A stretch of 64,000 nucleotides of DNA from Sphingomonas_O sp049318505 (GCA_049318505.1 JBMOGG010000001.1:62001-126000), one strand, 5' to 3'; counted from the first letter of the stretch, positions 1 through 9,294 are shown. Notes: generated by a model not told the origin, from the sequence alone. Numbers and translations: made by a program.

Positions 1-459
1 GATGCGCTCCAGCAACTGTGGCGCCGAATTCAGGAGTGCGCCCAGCCCGCCGCGCTTCGTCGGGATGACGGGAACCCCAGCGGGCCCCGGATCAGTGATG
101 GGGGGCGCGCCCTTGATTGCCCCGTCGAGCACGACCGTCGAAGGGCCGGTGAAGCTGCCCAGGATCGTCGCCGTTGTCCCTTGCAGGATGGGCGTGTCGT
201 TCTTCAACTCCACGCGGACGCGTTTGAATTCGGGATTCTCCTTCCACAGCTCGATGGTAGTGATCTGTCCCGACGGGACGCCCGAAAAGGTCACCGTCGA
301 TCCCTTGGCCAGCCCCTCGACCGACTGCTTGAAGAAGATGTCATAGGTCTTGGTGTGGCTGCCTGCCACGCTGGAAAGCCATACCAGGAACAGCGCAATT
401 GCGGTGAGCATCCCGAGGACGACGCTGCCCACAAGCACCTGGTTCGATCGCGTTTCCAT
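1..459 (-). CDS. mlaD: MlaD-type MCE-domain protein, C-terminus outside window
   Basis: Substrate-binding subunit of an Mla-type ABC system that moves phospholipids between the outer and inner membranes; it is anchored in the inner membrane and exposed to the periplasm. The visible 153 codons start at the ATG ending at 459 and show one N-terminal membrane helix (about residues 8-27, VLVGSVVLGMLTAIALFLVW) followed by an MCE domain (FSGVPSGQITTIEL, then RVRVELKNDTPILQGTTATI). The stop of mlaF and this ATG share one base (TGATG), so the two are translationally coupled in an mlaE-mlaF-mlaD order. The gene runs off the left edge, so full length cannot be judged. Confidence 0.85.
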   Translation of the reverse strand, partial: METRSNQVLVGSVVLGMLTAIALFLVWLSSVAGSHTKTYDIFFKQSVEGLAKGSTVTFSGVPSGQITTIELWKENPEFKRVRVELKNDTPILQGTTATILGSFTGPSTVVLDGAIKGAPPITDPGPAGVPVIPTKRGGLGALLNSAPQLLERI

Positions 460-1331
460 CAGGCGGCACTTTCTGTTTGCGGGGCCATGGGCTGTGGGGA
501 CGGCGCGTTGGCACCGGTCACGGACGTGTCTTCGTGCCGTTTGATGGCTGCCGTCGCTGAGCGCCCGCGCGGGCCGTTGAAATATTCCTGGATCCAGGGA
601 TGGTCGAGGGCGAGCAGCTCGGGAATGGTGCCCACGGCAATCACTTTCTTGTCGGCCAGTACCGCCACCCGATCGCAAATCGCATAGAGCGTGTCGAGGT
701 CATGGGTGATCAGGAACACGGTCAGGCCCATCGTCTGCTGCAAGTCGTGCGTCAGCTGGTCGAATGCGGCCGCGCCGATCGGGTCGAGCCCTGCCGTCGG
801 TTCGTCGAGGAACAGCAGTTCGGGATCGAGAGCGAGCGCACGGGCGAGGCCGGCCCGCTTGCGCATACCGCCCGACAGTTCCGACGGATATTTGGGCCCT
901 GCATCGGCGGGCAGGCCTGCGAGGTCGACTTTGTAGCGGGCAATCTCGTCGAGCAAGGCCTTCGACAGCCTGGGATAGAATTCGCGCAAGGGAAACTCGA
1001 CATTCTCGGCGACCGTCAGCGTGGAAAAGAGCGCCCCGCCCTGGAACAACACGCCCCAGCGACGGCGGATGTCGTCATTGTCCTCGTTGTCCTGGCGCAT
1101 ATCCTCGCCGAACACGCTGATCTCACCGGCCTCGGGCATTTGGAGCCCGATGATCGATCGCATCAGCACCGACTTGCCAGTGCCCGATCCGCCGACGACG
1201 CCCATGATTTCGCCGCGGCGCACGTCGAGATCGAGCCCATCGTGGACAACCGCATCGCCGAAACGGTTCGTCAGGCCACGGACGCAGACGACGATTTCGC
1301 TGTCGGGGCCCGGACTGATTCCTTCGGTCAT
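459..1331 (-). CDS. mlaF: Mla-type ABC transporter ATP-binding protein
   Basis: Cytoplasmic ATPase of the phospholipid transporter, 290 aa, of usual family length plus a short C-terminal tail. Walker A is GGSGTGKS (about residues 47-54), the signature is LSGGMRKRAGLARAL, Walker B is LLFLDEP, followed by the D-loop TAGLDP and a switch histidine in LITHD. The ATG at 1331 overlaps the stop of mlaE by 4 nt, so it is coupled to the permease and then to mlaD. The last 40 residues or so, after the ABC fold, are low complexity and not recognised. Confidence 0.92.
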   Translation of the reverse strand: MTEGISPGPDSEIVVCVRGLTNRFGDAVVHDGLDLDVRRGEIMGVVGGSGTGKSVLMRSIIGLQMPEAGEISVFGEDMRQDNEDNDDIRRRWGVLFQGGALFSTLTVAENVEFPLREFYPRLSKALLDEIARYKVDLAGLPADAGPKYPSELSGGMRKRAGLARALALDPELLFLDEPTAGLDPIGAAAFDQLTHDLQQTMGLTVFLITHDLDTLYAICDRVAVLADKKVIAVGTIPELLALDHPWIQEYFNGPRGRSATAAIKRHEDTSVTGANAPSPQPMAPQTESAA

Positions 1332-2434
1332 TTCCAGCCGATCCCGGTGAAGAACACCGCGAACACGGCGTCGAGCACGATTACGAGGAAAATGGCCTGA
1401 ACAACCGAGGCCGTGGTGCGCAGCCCGACCTGTTCGGCGTCCCCTTCGACCTGCAACCCCTGGAAACAGCCCGACAGTGCGATGATCAGCCCGAACACGG
1501 GGGCCTTGATCAGGCCGATATAGACATCGGTCGCGGGAACGACTTCGCGGATGCGCTGGATATAGGTGACCGGCTGGATGCCGAGCGTGGTCCAGCAGAA
1601 CAGGCCGCCGCCGATGATCGCGACGATCGACGCGTAAAAGCCGAGCAGCGGCATCATCAGCACGCCGGCGAAGATGCGTGGCAGGACCAATGCCTCGTTC
1701 GGCGATATGCCGATGGTGCGCATCGCGTCGATTTCCTCGGTCAGCTTCATCGTGCCGAGTTCGGCGGCAAAGGCAGAGCCCGAACGACCGGCCACCATGA
1801 TCGCCGTCATCAGGACGCCCAGCTCGCGAAAGGTAATCCGGCCGACCAGATTGATCGTGTAGCTTTCGAACCCGAATTGCTGGAGCTGGACGGCGCCCTG
1901 CTGCGCAATGACGAGCCCGATGAGGAAGCTCATCAGCCCGATAATGGGGAAGGCCTTGACGCCGACGACCTCGAAACGCTCAACGACCGCATCGAGGCGG
2001 AACCGCGAGGGGTGGCGAACGACATTGGCAAAGGCGATGCAGATCGCCCCGAAAAAGCCGACCAGGCCGACGAGCGTTCGCCCGGCGATTTGCGTCGCTT
2101 CGCCGATTTCGCCGAGCACGCGCACGATGGGAAAGACATGGTCGGGCCGCACCTTCATCGGAACGTCGCTGCGCGACACTTGCGCGATCAGCTGCGCCGT
2201 TTCGCGCGTCATGCCGGTGATCGGGGCATCGGCATCGCGGGAAAGACGGTGAATCACCCAGGCACCGATCGTGTCCATCTGCTCTACCGCAGAAACATCG
2301 ATCGTGTCGGCCGACGGTTTGTCGCGCTCCAGCCGGGTGGGAAGGTCACCAAGCTGCGAAAGGACAAGCGCACCGGTGAAAACCAGCGCCCGCGTACCAT
2401 CGCGGTCGATTTCGGTAAAATCGGCCCCAGTCAT
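1328..2434 (-). CDS. mlaE: MlaE-type ABC transporter permease with N-terminal STAS-like domain
   Basis: Membrane permease of the Mla-type phospholipid transporter. An N-terminal segment of about 110 residues resembles a STAS domain (IDVSAVEQMDTIGAWVIHRL) and precedes a MlaE permease domain with five to six hydrophobic helices, including GRSGSAFAAELGTMKLTEEI, the typical permease-ATPase coupling region. The ATG at 2434 was chosen over the preceding in-frame TTG at 2437. The gene leads the operon and diverges from the HAD phosphatase gene at 2497; the 62 bp between them must hold both promoters. Confidence 0.9.
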   Translation of the reverse strand: MTGADFTEIDRDGTRALVFTGALVLSQLGDLPTRLERDKPSADTIDVSAVEQMDTIGAWVIHRLSRDADAPITGMTRETAQLIAQVSRSDVPMKVRPDHVFPIVRVLGEIGEATQIAGRTLVGLVGFFGAICIAFANVVRHPSRFRLDAVVERFEVVGVKAFPIIGLMSFLIGLVIAQQGAVQLQQFGFESYTINLVGRITFRELGVLMTAIMVAGRSGSAFAAELGTMKLTEEIDAMRTIGISPNEALVLPRIFAGVLMMPLLGFYASIVAIIGGGLFCWTTLGIQPVTYIQRIREVVPATDVYIGLIKAPVFGLIIALSGCFQGLQVEGDAEQVGLRTTASVVQAIFLVIVLDAVFAVFFTGIGWK

Positions 2435-2496
2435 CAACGCCTGTGATGCGGCATTAAAGGTGGCGCGGCAAGACGTTGAAGCGATAGGGCCGCACG

Positions 2497-3192
2497 ATGA
2501 GTCGCGACCAAGCCCGCCCCCTGATCCGTCTGGCGATCTACGACATGGACAAGACGGTCACGCGCTATCCGACCTATACCCCGTTCCTCATCCATGCCGC
2601 GCGAACGCGCGAGCCTTGGCGTTTGTTGCTGCTTCCTTTCGTGTTCGTCACGCTTTTGCTCTACGGTGCGCGTTTGATCGACCGGGGACAGCTGAAGGAG
2701 ATGAACCACCGCCTTCTGGTAGGGCGGACGCTGTCGCCGGGCGAAGCGTCGAAACTGGCCGAAAGCTTCGCCGCCAAAACACTTGCCACCAACATCCTGC
2801 CGCAGGCGCAGGCGCGGGTACTGGCGGAAAAAGCCGAAGGCTACCGCATGGTGCTCGCGACGGCCTCGTACGACTTTTATGTCCGCGAGATTGCGCGGGC
2901 GCTCAGCTTCGATGACGTGATCGGCACGAAGACGCGCTTCAGCCCGGCGGGCGACCTGCTGGCGCGGATCGACGCGCAGAATTGCTATGGGACAGCAAAG
3001 CTCGAGATGGTCCAGGCGTGGATGACGCGAGAACAACTGGCGCGTGAAGACTGTCACATCCGCTTTTACAGCGATCACGTGTCGGATGCCCCTTGCCTGA
3101 ACTGGGCCGACGAAGCCTTTGCGACCAACGCGCATGCCCCGCTGGCCGCGCTCGCGGCGCAGCGGGGGTGGACAGTGCTCGACTGGCGCTAG
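2497..3192 (+). CDS. HAD-IB family phosphatase (SerB-like)
   Basis: A 231-aa haloacid-dehalogenase superfamily hydrolase. Motif I is YDMDKT (residues 15-20, nucleophile Asp16 and acid Asp18), motif II lies in LATASYDFYVR, and the motif III/IV region is YSDHVSDAPCL. The cap region has a hydrophobic stretch (LLLLPFVFVTLLLYGA) typical of the HAD-IB group annotated as phosphoserine-phosphatase-like proteins of proteobacteria. The substrate cannot be told from sequence; a phosphomonoester such as phosphoserine or a lipid phosphate is possible. It is a single gene on the plus strand, diverging from the mla operon and ending in a palindromic repeat. Confidence 0.8.
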   Translation: MSRDQARPLIRLAIYDMDKTVTRYPTYTPFLIHAARTREPWRLLLLPFVFVTLLLYGARLIDRGQLKEMNHRLLVGRTLSPGEASKLAESFAAKTLATNILPQAQARVLAEKAEGYRMVLATASYDFYVREIARALSFDDVIGTKTRFSPAGDLLARIDAQNCYGTAKLEMVQAWMTREQLAREDCHIRFYSDHVSDAPCLNWADEAFATNAHAPLAALAAQRGWTVLDWR

Positions 3193-3226
3193 CACGGCCT
3201 CAATTCTTAGCGATGTTGCGCAGTTT

Positions 3227-3303
3227 CGTCACCCCCGCAAAGGCGGAGCCCCACTCCCCCTGTCGATATCGCGGGATCGGTTCCCGCTTTCGCGGAAATG
3301 ACG
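3227..3303. repeat. REP-like palindromic element between convergent genes
   Basis: Imperfect inverted repeat whose outer arms are about 25 nt each. The left arm reads CGTCACCCCCGCAAAGGCGG and continues into AGCC; the right arm is its near reverse complement (GGTTCCCGCTTTCGCGG then AAATGACG). This looks like the dispersed CCGCGAAAGCGGG palindromes common in sphingomonad intergenic regions. It sits between the HAD gene and the convergent PLP-enzyme gene, where a folded transcript could terminate or stabilise either mRNA. Confidence 0.7.
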
Positions 3304-3333
3304 AGGGGAAGGGCCCGGTTCCGGTTCGGCCGG

Positions 3334-4641
3334 TCAGATCGCACGCAGAGCCTGGCGCATATCGGCGATCAGGTCTTCGGCATTCTCGACACCCACCGAA
3401 ATCCGCACCAGATTGTCGCTGATGCCCAGCGCATCCTTGCGTTCCTGCGGCACGGACAGATGCGTCATCGCCGCAGGGCAACTGGCCAAAGTCTCGGTGC
3501 CGCCAAGGCTGACCGCAAGCTTGGCGATCTTCAGCGCGTCGAGGAAGGCGAAGGATTCGCGCTCGCCGCCCTTGAGATAAAGCGAGAACGTCGATCCCGC
3601 CCCCGTGCAGTGTCGTGCGTAAATGTCCGCCTGCCGTGACCCGGGTTCGAGGAAGCCGAGATACCCCACGGTCTCGACCTGCGGCTGTCCGCGCAGGAAT
3701 TCGCAGACCTTCGCCGCATTCTCGCCCGCGCGGCTCATGCGCAATTCGAGCGTCTCGAGGCTGCGCAACAGCATCCACGCCGAATGCGGATCGGTGATCG
3801 TCCCGATGGTGTTGCGCATCATGCGCACGGTGTTCACCAGCACCTTGCTGCCGACAGCGCCGCCCGCGACCAGATCGCTATGGCCACCGGCATATTTGGT
3901 GAGCGAATAGATCACCAGGTCCGCGCCCTGCCGCAACGGCTTTGCCCAGAGCGGACCAAGGAAGGTATTGTCGATCACGATCGGCGGCTGGTCGGCACCG
4001 GCGAATGCGGCGTCTCGCGATCCCTTCACCGCCTCGACATCGACGAGCGCGTTAGTCGGGTTGGCCGGACTCTCGAGATAGACGAGCGCGACATTGCCGA
4101 GCGCCTTTGCCTGCGTCATCACAGCGTCGATCTCGTCGCGGGCCGCGCCCGCCGGAAAATCGAGCCAGTGGACGCCTAACCGGCCAAGAATGCGCCCGAT
4201 CAGCGTTTCGGTCGCGGCATAGAGCGGGGCCGAATGGACGATGACATCGCCCGGCTTGACCAACGCCAGCATGACGGTCGCGATCGCCGACATGCCCGAC
4301 GAGAAAACGAGCGCATCCTCCGCGTCCTCCCAGATGCTCAGCCGGTCCTCGAGGATTTCCTGATTGGGGCCGTTGAAACGCGAATAGACCAGGCCTTCGG
4401 CTCCGCCTGGCCGCTTGCCGGTGACGCCTTCGAAAAAGCGTTTTCCTGCTGCGGCATTTTCGAACACGAAAGTCGAGGTGAGGAAGATCGGCGGCTTGAG
4501 CGAACCCTCGGACAATGCCGGGTCGAAACCATGCCCCATCATCAAGGTTTCAGGGGCAAGGCGACGGTTGTCGATTGTCAGGATATCGGCTTTCGGGCGG
4601 CGGCGCTGCGGCGTGCCGGTCAGTTGGGCTTCGTCTTCCAA
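3334..4641 (-). CDS. Cystathionine gamma-synthase family PLP enzyme
   Basis: A 435-aa fold-type I PLP enzyme of the Cys/Met metabolism family. The Schiff-base lysine is in YSLTKYAGGHSD (Lys249); the phosphate-binding SSGMSAI and the PLP-ring-stacking Tyr in SAPLYAATE are also visible. Such proteins act in trans-sulfuration or C-S lysis (cystathionine gamma-synthase, methionine gamma-lyase or O-succinylhomoserine sulfhydrylase), and the sequence alone does not separate these. The roughly 25-residue N-terminal extension (RRRPKADILTIDNRRL) is not part of the core fold. It is the last minus-strand gene before the pgeF-midA-lgt set, about 40 bp from pgeF, and may be co-transcribed. Confidence 0.85.
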   Translation of the reverse strand: MEDEAQLTGTPQRRRPKADILTIDNRRLAPETLMMGHGFDPALSEGSLKPPIFLTSTFVFENAAAGKRFFEGVTGKRPGGAEGLVYSRFNGPNQEILEDRLSIWEDAEDALVFSSGMSAIATVMLALVKPGDVIVHSAPLYAATETLIGRILGRLGVHWLDFPAGAARDEIDAVMTQAKALGNVALVYLESPANPTNALVDVEAVKGSRDAAFAGADQPPIVIDNTFLGPLWAKPLRQGADLVIYSLTKYAGGHSDLVAGGAVGSKVLVNTVRMMRNTIGTITDPHSAWMLLRSLETLELRMSRAGENAAKVCEFLRGQPQVETVGYLGFLEPGSRQADIYARHCTGAGSTFSLYLKGGERESFAFLDALKIAKLAVSLGGTETLASCPAAMTHLSVPQERKDALGISDNLVRISVGVENAEDLIADMRQALRAI

Positions 4642-4682
4642 GCTCTGTCTCCATGCCGCGCGCCCCGAGCCCGGTAAGGACT

Positions 4683-5444
4683 CTATCCGAGCGCAATCAG
4701 CGATATCTGCCGACCATAGTCCGGTTCACCGGCTAGCGTCGCCCGCCGAAAACTGTAGAAGCGGTCGGCTAGTTCCATTGTGTTGAGCGCAAGGACTTCG
4801 ACCTGGCCGACCCCGAAGCCCGTCAACCGGTGCGCGACATAGCCGGGCAGGTCGAATTGGGCATGGCCGGGCCGGCCGGTCACGAAGAGCCGCTCGTTGT
4901 CGGGGCCGGCAGCGACGAAGCGCGCGCGAAACCCGTCGTCGACCTCATAGCTCGCCTGTCCTATGCATGGTCCCACGACCGCAATGATCCGCTCGCGGCG
5001 GGCGCCAAGCCCTTCCATCGCGGCGACAGTCGCATCGGTGACGCCTGCAATCGCGCCCTTCCATCCGGCATGGGCGGCGCCGATCACGCCAGCCTCGGTG
5101 TCGGCAAACAGAACCGGGGCGCAGTCGGCAGTCAGGATGCCGAGGGCAAGGCCTGGCCGGTCGGTGACCAGCGCGTCGGCCTTGGGACGCGCCTCATCGG
5201 GCCAGGCCGCGGTTGCAACGACGACCGCCGGCGAATGGACCTGGAACACGGTGACAAGCTGCGCGCCCGGCGCCACCGCGGCCAGTGCGCGTCGCCGATT
5301 TTCGGCGACGGCGGCTGGATCGTCGCCGCTGCCCAGCCCCACGTTTAACCCTGCGACAAGGCCAGTCGAGACACCGCCGCGCCTTCCAAGGAAACCATGG
5401 CGTATGCCGTCGAGCAAGGGCGATATGACGACCTCTGCGCTCAT
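4683..5444 (-). CDS. pgeF: Peptidoglycan editing factor PgeF / multicopper polyphenol oxidase (YfiH family)
   Basis: A 253-aa YfiH/PgeF protein. Family work describes PgeF as removing wrongly incorporated L-Ser from peptidoglycan precursors; older annotation calls it laccase-domain protein. Conserved metal-site motifs are present: QVHS, TADCAPVLF, AHAGWKG and GPCIG. The ATG at 5444 is preferred over an upstream in-frame ATG at 5468 because it gives a 4-nt ATGA overlap with the stop of the methyltransferase gene and starts directly at the conserved fold (MSAEVVISPLL). Confidence 0.88.
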   Translation of the reverse strand: MSAEVVISPLLDGIRHGFLGRRGGVSTGLVAGLNVGLGSGDDPAAVAENRRRALAAVAPGAQLVTVFQVHSPAVVVATAAWPDEARPKADALVTDRPGLALGILTADCAPVLFADTEAGVIGAAHAGWKGAIAGVTDATVAAMEGLGARRERIIAVVGPCIGQASYEVDDGFRARFVAAGPDNERLFVTGRPGHAQFDLPGYVAHRLTGFGVGQVEVLALNTMELADRFYSFRRATLAGEPDYGRQISLIALG

Positions 5445-6505
5445 GCAAATCCTGCCGGCTCGGGCCATCTGCTGCCGGTCAGCGCCATGGCGCGGAACAA
5501 TGTCCCCATGGCGTGTTCTCCCGTCAGCCGCGCATGCGCTGCGCCGATTTCGTCGGCGCGCTCGGGGGTGTTTCGGGCCAGCGCTGCCGCCCGCGTCGCA
5601 AGGCCAAGCTGTCCCAGAAAGTCCCGCTGAGCTAACGGTCCATGGACTGTGGCCCCGGCGACGCTTGCTGCCGCGCCCAGCACCGCAAAATCGACATGCG
5701 CGCTCAGGTCGACGCTGCCCGGCGCGTCGAACGGATTCGCAAAGCCATGCCCGCGCACGGCCTGCAGAGTTTCCCCGAGCGCTGGGCCGTCATAGCCATA
5801 ATCGACGATCAGCATGGCGCCGCCCTGACGACCGAGCCGCCCCGCAAGGTCGCGCGTGACGGCAACCGAGGCGGGCGATGACTCGATCACGCTGCCCGGG
5901 GGCGCATCGCGCAAGTGGCCAAGGACGATGGTGTCGGGCAGGGTGGGGCCCGCGATCGGCAGGAACAGCGTATCCTGGCAGGCGACCAGCCGCCGGTGCC
6001 ACCCCTCCCGACCGCGCAGGATTTGCTCGATGGGCAGCGCGTCGAAGAATTCATTGGCGATGACGACCAGCGCCGCATCGTCGGGCAGCGTTGAGATATC
6101 GTCGTGCCACCGGGCGTCGGGCACGCGTCCGGCCTGTTCAGCGCGCAGCCGGGGTGATGTTTCGACGAAATGGACGGGCGGCCTGAGACCAGCCTTGGCC
6201 ATCGTCCGCAGGGCGTCGGCGGCCAGCGTCCCGCGTCCGGGCCCCAGTTCGACAAAATAGACCGCCGGGCTGCCGGCGCGCTGCCACAGATCGGTAATCC
6301 ACACGCCGATCAGCTCGCCGAACATCTGGCTGATTTCGGGTGCCGTGATGAAGTCGCCGGCCGCGCCGATCGTGCTTTCGCGGGCATAATAGTCGGCATT
6401 GGCCGCTGCCATGAAGCGCGACACAGGCACCGGTCCGGCCAGCGCAATCGCGCGGGCCAGCCGGTCGGGCAGCGTGCCCTGTACCGCCGGCTCCGCCTTC
6501 GTCAT
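5441..6505 (-). CDS. Class I SAM-dependent methyltransferase, MidA/NDUFAF7 family
   Basis: A 354-aa protein of the COG1565 family, whose mitochondrial member NDUFAF7 methylates an arginine of complex I subunit NDUFS2. Family signatures include GDFITAPEISQMFGELIG near residue 50, the SAM-binding FVELGPGRGTLAAD and ANEFFDALP. It overlaps lgt by 4 nt on its 5' side and pgeF by 4 nt on its 3' side, giving a coupled lgt-midA-pgeF operon, an arrangement I recognise from many Alphaproteobacteria. The substrate in bacteria is inferred from the mitochondrial homologue only. Confidence 0.88.
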   Translation of the reverse strand: MTKAEPAVQGTLPDRLARAIALAGPVPVSRFMAAANADYYARESTIGAAGDFITAPEISQMFGELIGVWITDLWQRAGSPAVYFVELGPGRGTLAADALRTMAKAGLRPPVHFVETSPRLRAEQAGRVPDARWHDDISTLPDDAALVVIANEFFDALPIEQILRGREGWHRRLVACQDTLFLPIAGPTLPDTIVLGHLRDAPPGSVIESSPASVAVTRDLAGRLGRQGGAMLIVDYGYDGPALGETLQAVRGHGFANPFDAPGSVDLSAHVDFAVLGAAASVAGATVHGPLAQRDFLGQLGLATRAAALARNTPERADEIGAAHARLTGEHAMGTLFRAMALTGSRWPEPAGFA

Positions 6506-7401
6506 GCGACGCTTGCGGTTCCCGCCACCGGTTCGACCCGTGTGCGCCGCCCCTTGGACGTTGCGAGCAGGTACAGACCGAAGATGAGCACCGGCAGCGA
6601 CAGGGTCTGCCCCATCGTCAGCCCCCAGGACAGGTTTTCGAGCCCGGCGTCAGGCTGGCGTACGCGTTCGAGCGCAAAGCGGACGAGCGCATAGAAGGTC
6701 AGGCCAGCGCCCGCCAACCGGCCCGGATAATAGCGCGCGTCGGTCTTCCAGAAGAGCCACCAGAGCAACAGCCCCAGCGCGATGCCTTCAAGCCCTGCTT
6801 CGTACAACTGGCTCGGATGACGGGCGATGCCGTCGCCCGTCCCCGGAAAGACGATCCCCCAGGGCAGGTCGGTGGGCCGTCCCCACAGCTCGCCATTCAC
6901 GAAATTGGCCAGCCGCACGAAAAACTCGCCGAACGGCGTCGCGCAGCCAACATAGTCGAGCACGCGCAGCAGGGGCAGCTTGTTGCGCCAGGCGAAATAG
7001 ATGACCGCCAGCGTCAGGCCGATCAGCCCGCCGTGGAACGCCATGCCGCCTTCCCACAGCTTGGCGATTTCCAGTGGCGTCTCGAACATCTCGGGCTTGT
7101 AGAAGGTTACATAGCCCAATCGCCCGCCTAGGATGATGCCAAGCGTTGCGTAGAACATGAAGTCGTCGGCATGGCGCTGCGCCATGGGCGCGCCGGGCTG
7201 TTTGAGCAGCTTCGACAGATACCACCAGCCGAGGATGATTCCCGCGATATAGGCAAGACTATACCATCTGAGCGCGAACCAGCCGATCTGCAAGGCCACC
7301 GGATTAAGCCCCAGATCGGTGAACTGAATAGCTTCGGACGCGACGGCAGCCGTGCTTGCCGTGGCGCCAAAAACGAGATTCAGGGCAAATTCGTGCAGCA
7401 A
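6502..7401 (-). CDS. lgt: Prolipoprotein diacylglyceryl transferase
   Basis: Inner-membrane enzyme that transfers diacylglyceryl from phosphatidylglycerol to the lipobox cysteine of prolipoproteins. Several membrane helices and the family signature are present: GGRLGYVTFY, MAFHGGLIG, the RLANFVNGELWGRPTD block and RHPSQLYEA. The frame is open to an ATG at 7476, but that start would lie inside the divergent gene at 7470. I therefore prefer the TTG at 7401, which has GGAAGGGAAAA just upstream and gives 299 aa, the usual size. The start codon is the main uncertainty. Confidence 0.85.
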   Translation of the reverse strand: MLHEFALNLVFGATASTAAVASEAIQFTDLGLNPVALQIGWFALRWYSLAYIAGIILGWWYLSKLLKQPGAPMAQRHADDFMFYATLGIILGGRLGYVTFYKPEMFETPLEIAKLWEGGMAFHGGLIGLTLAVIYFAWRNKLPLLRVLDYVGCATPFGEFFVRLANFVNGELWGRPTDLPWGIVFPGTGDGIARHPSQLYEAGLEGIALGLLLWWLFWKTDARYYPGRLAGAGLTFYALVRFALERVRQPDAGLENLSWGLTMGQTLSLPVLIFGLYLLATSKGRRTRVEPVAGTASVA

Positions 7402-7469
7402 GGCTTTTCCCTTCCAATTTTCGTCCCCATACAGGGGGCACTGGCGAAGACCAAGGGGAGAGGAAGACG

Positions 7470-9191
7470 ATGGCATCCGAGCTCGACCGTCGCATTGATA
7501 CGGCGATTGCGAACCTTTCGGTCGAAGGGGGACCGCTGCCGCTGGGTAGCTTCACCCTGCCGTGCGGCGTGGCCGTACCCACGATCGCGGCCGCCCCGCC
7601 GACGCTGGTCGGCTATTTTGCCTATTTCTGCGCGCAGCACGGCGCCGCCGACTTCATCGTCGACGGCCAAGAGCGCCTGACTTACGCTCAGGTTCATGCC
7701 GAAGCAGTCAAGGTCGCGCAGGCCCTGGTAAGCGGTTATGGCGTGCAAAAGGGCGACCGCGTTGGCATCGCGATGCGCAACGCGCCTTCGTGGATTGTGC
7801 TCTATATGGGCATCGTGATGGCTGGCGGCGTCGCGACCTTGCTGAACGGTTGGTGGCAGGGCGGCGAACTGTGCGACGGGATTGTCGCCGTCGATGCCAA
7901 ACTGGTCTTTGCCGATCCGCCTCGCGCGAAACGCATCGAGGAATGCGGCCGCGAGACGGGCTTCGAGATCGTGCTGGTCGACGTGGCGCTGCCGCTGGAC
8001 GAAGCGCTGGCGCCGGTTCTGGCAAGGGGCGGTGCTGATGCCGCGCTTCCCGAGGTTACGGGCGACGACCTTGCCACTATCCTGTTCACGTCCGGGTCTA
8101 CGGGCCAGTCGAAGGGTGCCTATTCCACGCACCGCGCCGTCGTGCAGGCGACCTTCGGTTATATCGCGCAGGCCCTGATGCAACTGCAGATCGGCACCGA
8201 GGACGGCACGATCAAGTCCGACGCGCCGCAGCATGCGATCCTAATGACTGTGCCGCTGTTCCACGTGACGGGCGAAGTCCCGATGTTGCTCGTCAGCTTC
8301 GCGATCGGCCGCAAGATCGTGCTGATGCCGAAATGGAACGCGCTTGAGGCCATGAAGCTGATCCAGTTTGAACGGGTCACCAATTTCACCGGCGTGCCGC
8401 TGATGAGCTGGGAAATTCTCAATCACCCCGAACGGGCGAACTACGACCTGTCGACGATCCAGACGTTTGCGGCTGGCGGGGCACCCCGCCCGCCCGAGCA
8501 TGTCCGCCGCCTCAACGATGAGATGCCAGCACCGCCGGCACTCGGCTATGGTCTGACCGAAACCAACGCCATCGGCTGCGGCTCGTTTTCGACCAACTAC
8601 CTCGAAAAGCCGAACTCCACGGGTCGTGCCTATCGCCCGCTCGTCGACCTCGCGATCCTCGACGATGCCGGCAACTCGGTCCCTCAGGGGGAACGCGGCG
8701 AGATCTCGATCCGCTCTGTCGCCAATTTCAGCGGCTACTGGAACAACCCCACGGCAACCGCCGCATGCATGACCGCCGATGGCTATTTCCGGACAGGCGA
8801 CATCGGCTATCTCGACCCGGACGACTATCTGTTCATCGTCGACCGCAAGAAGGACATCATCATCCGCGGCGGCGAAAATATCAGTTGCCAGGAAGTGGAA
8901 GCGGCCATTTATGCCCATCCCGCGATTGCCGAGGCCTGCGTATTTGGCCTGGCCGATGAGCGGCTGGGCGAAATCGTCGGCGCCGTTGCGCACGTTCATG
9001 CCGGCGAGAATCTGAGCCAGGAAGCGTTGCTGTTTTTCCTCAGCGAGCAACTTGCTGCCTTCAAGGTGCCGGCAAAGCTCTGGTTCTCAGACGAACCACT
9101 GCCGAAGCTGGGCACGGAAAAGATCGACAAGGTCGGTCTGCGGGCCAGGTTCCGCGGCGTGCACGAGGCCGAGTCACGCCAGCCCGGCTAA
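7470..9191 (+). CDS. Acyl-CoA synthetase (AMP-forming, class I adenylate-forming family)
   Basis: A 573-aa acyl/aryl-CoA ligase. The P-loop-like motif is LFTSGSTGQSKGA, the A5 motif is GYGLTETNAIG, the A8 hinge is YFRTGDIGYLDPDDYLFIVD followed by RKKDIIIRGGENIS, and a C-terminal acylated-type lysine lies in GTEKIDKVGL. Substrate class is not certain; the motif set fits medium- or long-chain fatty acids or related acids. The start ATG at 7470 has a good GAGAGGAAG ribosome site. It diverges from lgt and has no obvious operon partner. Confidence 0.87.
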   Translation: MASELDRRIDTAIANLSVEGGPLPLGSFTLPCGVAVPTIAAAPPTLVGYFAYFCAQHGAADFIVDGQERLTYAQVHAEAVKVAQALVSGYGVQKGDRVGIAMRNAPSWIVLYMGIVMAGGVATLLNGWWQGGELCDGIVAVDAKLVFADPPRAKRIEECGRETGFEIVLVDVALPLDEALAPVLARGGADAALPEVTGDDLATILFTSGSTGQSKGAYSTHRAVVQATFGYIAQALMQLQIGTEDGTIKSDAPQHAILMTVPLFHVTGEVPMLLVSFAIGRKIVLMPKWNALEAMKLIQFERVTNFTGVPLMSWEILNHPERANYDLSTIQTFAAGGAPRPPEHVRRLNDEMPAPPALGYGLTETNAIGCGSFSTNYLEKPNSTGRAYRPLVDLAILDDAGNSVPQGERGEISIRSVANFSGYWNNPTATAACMTADGYFRTGDIGYLDPDDYLFIVDRKKDIIIRGGENISCQEVEAAIYAHPAIAEACVFGLADERLGEIVGAVAHVHAGENLSQEALLFFLSEQLAAFKVPAKLWFSDEPLPKLGTEKIDKVGLRARFRGVHEAESRQPG

Positions 9192-9251
9192 GGCTCGGGC
9201 CGCGCGGACCAGCCGCATCTGCCGCCGTCACGCCTGCGAGACCGTTTTGCC

Positions 9252-9294
9252 TATAATTTCGCCAGCAATAATGAGCGACTTTTTGCTGGCGAAA
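9252..9294 (+). promoter_or_regulatory. Candidate -10 box and 12-bp inverted repeat before a small gene
   Basis: A perfect TATAAT lies at 9252-9257. It runs straight into a perfect inverted repeat, TTTCGCCAGCAA (9257-9268) and TTGCTGGCGAAA (9283-9294), with a 14-nt loop. The ATG of the small gene (9271) is inside the loop. No good -35 box is seen. The arrangement fits an operator over the transcription start of 9271-9507; there is no T-run after the repeat, so a simple terminator for the gene ending at 9191 is less likely. Confidence 0.45.
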
